Assembly (NCBI GenBank): GCA_016781705.1
Contig: JADDPV010000228.1
Span: forward strand, 7,510 to 19,997
Length of the DNA: 12,488 bases
Direction: 5' to 3'
Origin: Rubrobacter sp.
Lineage (GTDB): Bacteria; Actinomycetota; Rubrobacteria; Rubrobacterales; Rubrobacteraceae
Of the stretch, positions 6,866 through 12,488 are shown in pieces. Below the pieces are notes generated by a model. It saw nothing but the letters and a program-made list of their open reading frames with translations. It did no database searches and had not been told where the DNA came from. Positions within the stretch are counted from its first letter, which is position 1; every line of letters begins with the position of its first letter. The position numbers and the translations under genes were made by a program.

Positions 6866-9567
6866 AAGAAGTCCGCGGGGGGAGTGTGGGTGGTGGCGCG
6901 GGACCCTCGGGCGGTGATCTGACCGATGGCCCGACGTACCAGGGGGTCGTCGCGCGCCGCCGGCGGGTTGCCGATCGCTTGCAGGGTCGCGAGCAGCTTC
7001 TTGGTGAAGTAGTCGCGGTAGACCCTGTCCAGGATCACCCCTGAGTTGAAGTCCGCTATCCCCTCATCCTCGAGATCCTCGAGGCTCGGATCTCCGGGCT
7101 GGGTGCGCGGGTCTAGAACGATAAAGCCTCGGTCGCGGTCGATGCCCACAACCGTTACTCTGGTAACGTCTCCCATGCGCCGTTGGTACTCCGACGCGTA
7201 GGTCTGTTCGAGAGAAGTCCCCTCCGTCACGTTCTTCAGGCTGCGATTCAGGAAGTCCGGCCAGTCTTCGGGCGCGAGCGCGAGCTCGAAGTCGCCTTCC
7301 TTGAACTTTACCTCCCGGCTGTTCGGCGCGAGACGGTAGACTCTGCGGCCAGGGCGAGGTTTCAGGCCGAGGCTTCTGAGCGCGCCCGCTTCCTCGTCCC
7401 CGAGGAGGCGTTCGGGGAGCCGGGCGCTCTCGAATTTGGCCTCCCGGCCGTGCGGCGGCAGGGCCCTTAGCTCCTGCACCTCCAGCCCCTGCAGACCCGC
7501 GTTGAGCCTTGCGAAGGCGTACCAGAGCTGGCCGTCGAAGCTGAGGCGGGACTCGCGCTGCGGCGGCCTGATAGCTTGTATGCGCGGGGCGGCCTGGTTG
7601 GGGAGGAGCGGGCGTAGGTCGGTTTCCAGGCGACGGACGACGGCGTCGAGGGCCACGAGCCGCCTTGCGACCGTCCGCCTTAGGGTTTCCATCTGGGTGG
7701 ACCAGTGCCTGCTTCCGGTGATCCTCGACCACACCTCGTGGGCCCGCTCGGAGGGGATCTGGTCGCTCAACGCGTCCTCGAAGAGCGGGTGGACGTCGAA
7801 CGCCTTCATATTCTCGGGGAGGTTGTCGGCGTGGTAGGAGCGGGCCGTCTCGAGCAGGCTGTAGTAGTGCGGCACGGGGGCGGCGAGGACGGCCCGCACA
7901 ACGTCCCGAACCGTGGTGACCGGGGACTGGCGGGTGGAGAGCCTGGGGTTCTGCAGCAGGTCCTCCGGTGGGAAGAGCCAGGCCAGCTCCCATATGTCCC
8001 TTCTGTCGAGGACCGCCTCGAGGTGTCGCCCCACCACCCGGGAGAGGTGCTCGAATTGCAGGGAGTCCCAGAGATAGAACTGGACCGTGGTCTGGCTATC
8101 GAGCCCGTGGGCCTCGTCGAGGATGGCGCCGATCCTGCCGAGGAACGCCAGGAGCTCCCGGCGCTCGGATTCGAGATCCTTGAGGTCCACGACAAAGGAC
8201 TCGGCCTGCCAACTCCGCTTCTGCCGGGGTGCAGGATTCGTCGAGCCATAGGGGCGCGGCTCCATCCAGAAGGCTTTGATGCCGAAGGAGAAGGTTATGG
8301 CGCTGCCGACGTCGAAGTCGGCGGAGAGGAAGATCCGAAGGTCCGTCCACTTCGGCATCACCGCCGACGTGCCGCTGTCCTTTGGGATGGTCGTCAAGCC
8401 GGTCCCGAGCGCTTCCGCCCTGCCGGAGACGACGGTGCGCGTCGCCTTGAGTACGTGGTGGGAGCCGAAGGCCGGATCCTCCGGCGGGCGTTCGGCGAGG
8501 ACTTCCACGTCCCCCACCCCCCGTTCCCGCAGCGCGGCGCTCGCTCCTCGGGAGATGAAGGCGATCCGGCTGAGGTGCCTTTCCCTCTTGGCTTCGGGCA
8601 TGCAGTGGTCGGGGTGGTCGGTGCGCTCGCCTTTGCTCACCCAGGGGTACCCGAGGTTGTCGCAGCCCTTGCAGCGGTTGTCCACGTGCCACGGTAACTC
8701 TCCCCAGGGTACGGAGAGCACCTCGGGCAACTCTTCGCCGAAGAAGCGCCTCAACCGGTAGGCGAAGACCTCGAAGGGGACAGGCTCCAGGTCCCGTGCG
8801 AGCGCCTCGCGCAACGCCTCGTCGGTCGGCTCCTCGCCTGCGTTCGTCAACCGCTTGTGGGTCATAGTGAGCTCGGCGGCCTCGTGCGATCCGGGCCATA
8901 CGGCGCCGTCGGGCACGATGACGAAGCGGTGGTCGAGGCCCTTGTCCATGAGCCATCCGGCCAGCACCATCGTGTAGTAGGTCACCTCGGCGAAGTAGCC
9001 GGGCGAGGGCTCCGCCGTGAGCTTGATGTCTACGACGCGCAGCTGCAGGCGGCGGTCCTCCGCGCCGAGGGGGCGGGTCTCGCCGGAGGGGTTCACACAC
9101 CTCGAGAAGTGGCCCGGTGGGAGGACCTCGATGATGTCGGGACGCACCCCGGCGTACTCCAGACCGTACTCGTCGCGCAGGCCCGCGATGCCTAAAGCAC
9201 CCTCGAAGGCGGGACCGATCTCGTACTCGGCCTCGACCAGGAATCGGCCGGGGCTCACCCCGGCCAGGGCCTTTTGCAGCGGCATGTTCCGGTACCTCAA
9301 CTGCCCCGCACCGTCCGTGTACGCCTCCCCCACCACGACCTCCTCGCCGAACGTCTCGGAGAGGTCGTGCAGCTTGGCCGCCTGCCACTCGTCGCCGAGT
9401 TGGGCGATCTGCTCGAGCCCGGGTCGGGGTCTCTGGGGAGGTGGCATGCCCTGCTCCTCCCTCTCGGGACGGAACCGGGACGTGTCCGGCGACAGGTTCA
9501 ACCGGAGCTGACGCTTGCACTCCGTTCGGAAGTACTGGGAGAGGACCTTTTTAGACAACTGAGGCAT
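6676..9567 (-). CDS. Cas4/RecB-type Fe-S nuclease with RNase H-like region, N-terminal part of a Dna2-like nuclease-helicase
   Basis: The N-terminus fits TM0106-like RecB nucleases. The nuclease core is VRPDIIE (D144), VVDIKLT (D180, K182) and the Y197 helix EVTYYTMVLAGW. C17 together with C299, C302 and C322 has the one-plus-three spacing of Cas4/AddB/Dna2 4Fe-4S clusters. A helix-hairpin-helix-like segment follows at about 330-360 (FISRGASAALRERGVGDVEV). Residues about 408-575 resemble the RNase H-like (YprB-type) domain often found in this family: IFLSADFDV, FYLWDSLQFEHLSRVVGRHL and a tyrosine-rich VPHYYSLLE. Residues about 690-800 look like the barrel preceding a Dna2/Upf1 helicase. After about residue 910 the frame drifts into meaningless low-complexity sequence, while helicase sequence resumes in the -1 frame. 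The ATG at 9567 overlaps the methyltransferase end by 17 bp, so translation is probably coupled. Likely an anti-invader DNA-processing enzyme. Confidence 0.82.
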   Translation of the reverse strand: MPQLSKKVLSQYFRTECKRQLRLNLSPDTSRFRPEREEQGMPPPQRPRPGLEQIAQLGDEWQAAKLHDLSETFGEEVVVGEAYTDGAGQLRYRNMPLQKALAGVSPGRFLVEAEYEIGPAFEGALGIAGLRDEYGLEYAGVRPDIIEVLPPGHFSRCVNPSGETRPLGAEDRRLQLRVVDIKLTAEPSPGYFAEVTYYTMVLAGWLMDKGLDHRFVIVPDGAVWPGSHEAAELTMTHKRLTNAGEEPTDEALREALARDLEPVPFEVFAYRLRRFFGEELPEVLSVPWGELPWHVDNRCKGCDNLGYPWVSKGERTDHPDHCMPEAKRERHLSRIAFISRGASAALRERGVGDVEVLAERPPEDPAFGSHHVLKATRTVVSGRAEALGTGLTTIPKDSGTSAVMPKWTDLRIFLSADFDVGSAITFSFGIKAFWMEPRPYGSTNPAPRQKRSWQAESFVVDLKDLESERRELLAFLGRIGAILDEAHGLDSQTTVQFYLWDSLQFEHLSRVVGRHLEAVLDRRDIWELAWLFPPEDLLQNPRLSTRQSPVTTVRDVVRAVLAAPVPHYYSLLETARSYHADNLPENMKAFDVHPLFEDALSDQIPSERAHEVWSRITGSRHWSTQMETLRRTVARRLVALDAVVRRLETDLRPLLPNQAAPRIQAIRPPQRESRLSFDGQLWYAFARLNAGLQGLEVQELRALPPHGREAKFESARLPERLLGDEEAGALRSLGLKPRPGRRVYRLAPNSREVKFKEGDFELALAPEDWPDFLNRSLKNVTEGTSLEQTYASEYQRRMGDVTRVTVVGIDRDRGFIVLDPRTQPGDPSLEDLEDEGIADFNSGVILDRVYRDYFTKKLLATLQAIGNPPAARDDPLVRRAIGQITARGSRATTHTPPADFLWGAKTMHETRVGRDLSPCATSWRATVSASTPPSGGHGRRPSPGASTSSGGRRGLARAARREP

Positions 9568-10099
9568 CGGGCGCGTCTTTCTGTTCGGTGGAGCTCGGGG
9601 GTGGCTGCTTTAAGGCCGCGGCGAGCGGCGTTTTTCCTTCCGCCTCTGGGCACGAGAACATGCCGAGCGCGCCCGCTACCAGGCAGGCCCGGAAGAAGTT
9701 GCGACGGTCCGCCTCGCGGAACTTCCCCTCGGTCATCTTCGAGAGCCTCTTCGCCCAACGGTCGTAGTGGGCTCGGACGTGCTCCGATTGGGCTTCGGAC
9801 AGGTTCAGGGGCCTCGCGGGAGTGGCGCCACCGTCCTTGACGACCACGAAGACGGCGTCCCATTTGCTGGTGCCCTCGTGGTTGTGGGAGCCCGCGTTGC
9901 CATCCCCGAGTAAGGGGAACACTTGTATGGGGCTCAGGCCGGCTTCGACCATGGCCGAGGCGAGCGCGTGCCACGCGCCGGCTACGTTGTGTTGGTAGGT
10001 GAACACGAGCCGCCCGTCCGCCTTCAGGACCCGGCCGACCTCGCAGAAGCTTTGTGCGAGGGATGAGGCGTACTCTTCGACGGCGGCCTCGTCCCGGCC
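9551..10099 (-). pseudogene. C-terminal part of the DUF1156-type methyltransferase, after an in-frame stop
   Basis: These codons continue in the same frame as the methyltransferase after the TGA at 10100-10102. They read GRDEAAVEEYASSLAQSF, then EVGRVLKADGRLVFTYQHN and AWHALASAMVEAGL. The VLK-DG-LVFTYQH strand and the following helix are a normal part of the amino-methyltransferase fold after the DPPY motif. The segment closes with a 30-residue low-complexity tail and a TAA at 9551-9553, inside the next gene. A GTG at 10006 could give a 151-residue fragment, but it would start in mid-fold and is not likely to be a separate gene. Confidence 0.8.
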
Positions 10100-11698
10100 T
10101 CAGGCCGCCAGGTTCTCCTCGAAGCCCGCGACCTCTTCGCCGTCGACGGCGGCGAGCCCGAGGAGTTGTAGCCAGGGGAGGAAGAAGTCCGAGAGCTCGG
10201 AGTAGGCCACGTTGTCGAGGTAGGGCGGATCGGTGAGGATGAGGTCTACGCTCTCGTCGTCCAGGCGGCACCGTAGGTCGCGGGAGTTCGAGTGGAAGAT
10301 CTCGGCGGACGCGCCAGCGGCGTTGTCGGAGACCGGGCGGAACCCGCCTTCTACCGAGGGCTCTTTGGGCTGGCGGGCGAACTCGATGGCGCGCTGCACC
10401 CCATGCACGGCATTGGGGAACGTGCCGCGGCCCGTGCCGTCGAGCCACGGGTTGATCTCGACCGGACGCGTGACGTGCCGGTACGCGCGCACGGAGAAGA
10501 GCGGCGCGAGACGACGCCAGCCGAAGGCGTAGTGGGACATCATGCAGTTGGTGGTGAGGTGGTCGCTGAACGCGAGCGTCACGGCTTCGCGCTCGGGATC
10601 CTCAAGACCCGCGACGGCCTCTGCCAGGAGCGAGAGGTGCAGGAGCTGGCGCGCGTTGAAGAGTTCCGAGTACTTGTCGTAGCCGTAATTCAGGAGGCGG
10701 TCGTCCGCCCGGCCCTCGCGGGGGATACGCCGTTCGGGGATCCAGGGCAATAAGCCGTCGGGTGTTGCTCGATCCCGCAGCGCGCGCTCCGCCGACTCGA
10801 ACACGCGCAGGTCTGCGTCCGTGGCGGGTCGGAAGCGCCGTTGGGAGAGGGGGACGCTCCTCTTGCCGGTGGGAGCAGTCTCCAGCGTCTCCAATGCGAA
10901 GAGACGCCATTCGGGGGGGCGACCGGTGCGGGCGGCGACGTCGATAAGGCGCTCCCGGTTCCCGCAGCACGGGCAGGTCAACCTCCCGTACCGTACCGGT
11001 CCGGTCTGTATGGGCACTGTGACTGCGCAGTCGTCGCAGCGCAGCTCCGTCTCCTCGCGGGGCAGCTCTTGAACGCCGTGGCATCCCGGGCAGAAGGCCC
11101 ACTGCCTTGTGCCTTCGGCTTCGTAGGCGAGCTGGTGGTGGGGGTGAGCCTCCACGGTCTCCCCGCAGGTCCTGCAGGCGACGGCCTGAACCCAGAAGTA
11201 GTGGAGCACTATGCGATCTTCGCCTTCGGCGGTTTCGGTTCGGTAGTAGGGGGCGAGCTCCTTGCCGACCGCTTCTGTCAGTTGGGTTAGTGCCGGCCTT
11301 AGATCGGGGGCTTCGGCGGCGTGTGTTTCGAAGCGCGTGATCGCGCAGGCTACCGCGTCCACGTCGACTCCGATCACATCCGCGCCCAAGCGTGAGGCCT
11401 CCACCACCGAGGTACCACCGCCGACGAAAGGATCGAGCACGGTCTTACCGTGCCAGTGGTCCGTGCCCTCGTAGTACGCCGTCCAGAAATCGGCTCCTTC
11501 GGGGAGCGCGGCGGCCGTTAGCAGGGCACGGAAAGCGGAGCCGAAACGTCGGGCGAACCAGCGGTGTGCTCCGTAGATCGGTCGAGGACGCCGACCCTCA
11601 CGGGACGCGAGCACAGCCAGGTCCTCCACGGGGAGGAGGCCCGCATCCAGCAGCCGACGGCCCGAACCTTCTGGGAGGGGGTGGAAGCCCCTGGTCAA
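10100..11698 (-). CDS. DUF1156-type DNA amino-methyltransferase, interrupted by an in-frame TGA
   Basis: This gene probably methylates adenine-N6 or cytosine-N4 in host DNA and so marks self for the adjacent nuclease-helicase. The N-terminus has the DUF1156-like pattern RRLLDAGLLPVEDL ... IYGAHRWFARR. SAM motif I DPFVGGG lies at 89-95 with VIGVDVD after it. Four CxxC pairs at 175/178, 203/206, 221/224 and 242/245 predict zinc ribbons in the long insert. Motif IV TDPPY is at 489-493. Motif I, insert, then motif IV is an alpha-class order. The TTG at 11696-11698 is the furthest in-frame start after a TGA 12 codons upstream; it has no strong ribosome site, so the start is uncertain. A TGA at codon 533 stops translation before the last strands; the remainder continues in frame to 9551, giving about 714 residues if read through. 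Confidence 0.88.
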   Translation of the reverse strand: MTRGFHPLPEGSGRRLLDAGLLPVEDLAVLASREGRRPRPIYGAHRWFARRFGSAFRALLTAAALPEGADFWTAYYEGTDHWHGKTVLDPFVGGGTSVVEASRLGADVIGVDVDAVACAITRFETHAAEAPDLRPALTQLTEAVGKELAPYYRTETAEGEDRIVLHYFWVQAVACRTCGETVEAHPHHQLAYEAEGTRQWAFCPGCHGVQELPREETELRCDDCAVTVPIQTGPVRYGRLTCPCCGNRERLIDVAARTGRPPEWRLFALETLETAPTGKRSVPLSQRRFRPATDADLRVFESAERALRDRATPDGLLPWIPERRIPREGRADDRLLNYGYDKYSELFNARQLLHLSLLAEAVAGLEDPEREAVTLAFSDHLTTNCMMSHYAFGWRRLAPLFSVRAYRHVTRPVEINPWLDGTGRGTFPNAVHGVQRAIEFARQPKEPSVEGGFRPVSDNAAGASAEIFHSNSRDLRCRLDDESVDLILTDPPYLDNVAYSELSDFFLPWLQLLGLAAVDGEEVAGFEENLAA

Positions 11699-11710
11699 CG
11701 TACTCGCTTT

Positions 11711-11727
11711 AAGCGCGCTGCGCGTTT
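11711..11727 (+). terminator. Possible intrinsic terminator-like hairpin
   Basis: AAGCGCG-CTG-CGCGTTT can fold into a 7-bp stem (one G-T pair) with a 3-nt loop, followed on the plus strand by more T residues. On the plus strand it would end antisense transcripts. On the minus strand it lies just upstream of the methyltransferase start without a T tract. A chance palindrome in GC-rich DNA is possible. Confidence 0.25.
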
Positions 11728-11762
11728 TTGTTTCAGCGGCTCCTCCGGGTCGTTCGTCTGCC

Positions 11763-11770
11763 TATATAAA
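11763..11770 (-). promoter_or_regulatory. AT-rich promoter candidate upstream of the methyltransferase
   Basis: TTTATATA on the minus strand stands out in this GC-rich DNA and lies about 65 nt before the methyltransferase TTG, so it could hold a -10 box for module 1. I could not find a matching -35 box at normal spacing. Confidence 0.25.
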
Positions 11771-11830
11771 GCGACCTCTGTTTGCCGTCCTCGGGATAGA
11801 TAGCGGAAGCATCAGTAGAGTCCGTGCTCC

Positions 11831-12064
11831 TTACCGACCCATCTTTGCGACGATGCCGGCGCAGCCGTGACTGAAGGTAACCATCGACGTGAATCCGATA
11901 CCTAAGACATCGAATACCGGCGTCTCTGTGCACTCCTCCGGTCCAAACTCTCGTAGCCGTCGCTTGAGCACGGCCTCAATGCGGGCAAGTTCGTCCAGAC
12001 CTAACCCCTTCAAGGTATAGACCACCGCCTGTACGTCCACACGCCCCCTGCTGTGTGCGCCCAC
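11831..12064 (-). CDS. Small hypothetical protein (77 codons)
   Basis: I do not recognise this ORF. It starts with GTG at 12064; a second GTG at 12040, just after a purine-rich AGGGGG, may be the better start. Residues about 12-34 (VVYTLKGLGLDELARIEAVL) form a plausible amphipathic helix rich in Leu, Glu and Arg. The rest includes Cys at 45 and a FSHGCAGIVAKMG end. There is no signal peptide or membrane segment. It lies in the roughly 530-bp stretch between the ADP-ribosylglycohydrolase-like gene and the methyltransferase, on the same strand, and stops 132 nt before the methyltransferase start. Third-position GC is moderately high, which weakly supports coding. It may be a small regulatory or remnant gene, or not a gene. 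Confidence 0.35.
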   Translation of the reverse strand: MGAHSRGRVDVQAVVYTLKGLGLDELARIEAVLKRRLREFGPEECTETPVFDVLGIGFTSMVTFSHGCAGIVAKMGR

Positions 12065-12229
12065 CGTTGCAGTATATTGTGCGCTACTGCTGCAAGCTGG
12101 TCAAACGAGTTAGTATCGGTAAGCCGATGAGGGACTTGTCAGTAAGATGAGGCGAGCAGACTCCAGAGCGTCCGCGCGCGGTATGAGCGCGAGAATCATA
12201 CTACCCATGTGTTTGTGCGCTACACACGC
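12065..12229. other. Non-coding stretch between the ADP-ribosylglycohydrolase end and the small ORF
   Basis: GC is about 50% (30 of 60 at 12061-12120), lower than in the genes. It contains the 11-mer TTGTGCGCTAC twice in direct orientation (12077-12087, 12213-12223). On the minus strand TATGAT (12195-12200) matches the -10 consensus in 5 of 6 positions but lacks a clear -35. Just after the upstream stop, GTGTG-TAG-CGCAC can form a small stem without a T tract, so it is a poor terminator. I see no RNA gene here. Confidence 0.4.
12067..12095. repeat. Short inverted repeat upstream of the small ORF
   Basis: TTGCAGTA at 12067-12074 faces TACTGC at 12085-12090, giving a perfect 6-bp GCAGTA/TACTGC stem with a 10-nt loop; the outer TTGCAG can pair instead with CTGCAA at 12090-12095. 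It could be an operator or a small RNA hairpin just before the small ORF. It may also be chance. Confidence 0.3.
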
Positions 12230-12488
12230 TTAAGGCACCGCTAGCCTGTGGCAGTCACGAGAGAGGTTGTTTAGCTCGTTGAATCCCCAGGTACCTCGAT
12301 CAGTGACGCATCGAGCGAGGTCTTCGGGTATCGAGTCGAGTCCCAGAAATGCGCCGCTCATCGCTCCGGCCATGGCGGCGGTCGTGTCCACGTCCCCGCC
12401 CACGGCGATCGCCGTGCAGATGGTTTCCCAGTAGTCGTCGGGGCTCGTAAGGAAGGAGTACAGGCTCCAGAGCACGCTGCTCGTGACG
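12230..12488 (-). CDS. ADP-ribosylglycohydrolase family protein, C-terminal end, cut by window edge
   Basis: About 85 C-terminal residues are visible, open to the window edge (VTSSVLWSLYSFL). AIAVGGDVDTTAAMAGAMSGA is the signature of the ADP-ribosylglycohydrolase (DraG/ARH) fold, with the D-V-D carboxylates that bind a metal in the active site. The closing RGTWGFNELNNLSRDCH is also family-typical. Such enzymes remove ADP-ribose from proteins or other targets, or hydrolyse related substrates; which one cannot be told here. The gene ends in TAA at 12230-12232, is co-directional with the defence genes and is separated from them by about 530 bp. It could be housekeeping flanking DNA rather than part of the island. 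Confidence 0.88.
   Translation of the reverse strand, partial: VTSSVLWSLYSFLTSPDDYWETICTAIAVGGDVDTTAAMAGAMSGAFLGLDSIPEDLARCVTDRGTWGFNELNNLSRDCHRLAVP

Noticed and set aside
8096..9520. 474-codon minus-strand ORF overlapping the nuclease gene
   Set aside because: Arg/Gly/Pro-rich alternative frame of the nuclease gene without motifs.
9551..10006. Separate small gene of 151 codons
   Set aside because: It is the same frame as the methyltransferase after the TGA and starts in the middle of a conserved strand.
10100..10102. TGA read as selenocysteine or tryptophan
   Set aside because: Other genes here (hsdS end at 2224, DUF4268 end at 1232) use TGA as a true stop, there is no redox motif around the site and no obvious SECIS-type stem was seen.
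12230..12488. ADP-ribosyl toxin-antitoxin partner of the defence module
   Set aside because: Only the C-terminal end is seen, no ADP-ribosyltransferase toxin is nearby and a 530-bp gap separates it from the module.
1..12488. CRISPR array, tRNA, insertion sequence or integrase
   Set aside because: I saw no regularly spaced repeats, tRNA-like arms, terminal inverted repeats or recombinase motifs on either strand.

Overview
This is a high-GC bacterial window that looks like part of a chromosomal defence island. Every convincing gene lies on the minus strand, so transcription runs from the right end (12488) to the left end (1). GC-rich codon use, GTG and TTG starts and GGAGG-type ribosome sites suit an actinobacterium. 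A Rubrobacter-like host is my guess, not something the sequence proves.

Right edge (12488-12230): the C-terminal end of an ADP-ribosylglycohydrolase-family protein. Next (12229-11699) comes a region of about 50% GC with one weak 77-codon ORF, short inverted repeats and two AT-rich promoter candidates.

Module 1 (11698-5270): a DUF1156-type amino-methyltransferase with a multi-CxxC zinc-binding insert. It overlaps by 17 bp a very large Dna2-like protein made of a Cas4/RecB-type nuclease with a predicted 4Fe-4S cluster, a degenerate RNase H-like region and an SF1 helicase. Methyltransferase plus nuclease-helicase has the logic of a self/non-self defence system. Both genes are broken as read. 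The methyltransferase has an in-frame TGA at 10100-10102. The nuclease and helicase halves lie in different frames and need a -1 shift (one missing base) near 6820-6882.

Module 2 (5151-1): a type I restriction-modification operon in the order hsdM, hsdS, a DUF4268 PD-(D/E)xK protein, hsdR (hsdR runs off the left edge). The genes are tightly coupled: an 8-bp overlap at hsdM/hsdS and two GTGA stop/start overlaps. HsdS is frameshifted near 2399-2425, losing its C-terminal coiled coil and its coupling to the next gene.

HsdM, DUF4268 and the visible part of HsdR are intact. The three lesions could mean a decaying island, phase-variable silencing or sequencing errors; raw reads or homologous loci would decide. 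No tRNA, rRNA, CRISPR array, transposase or integrase was seen.
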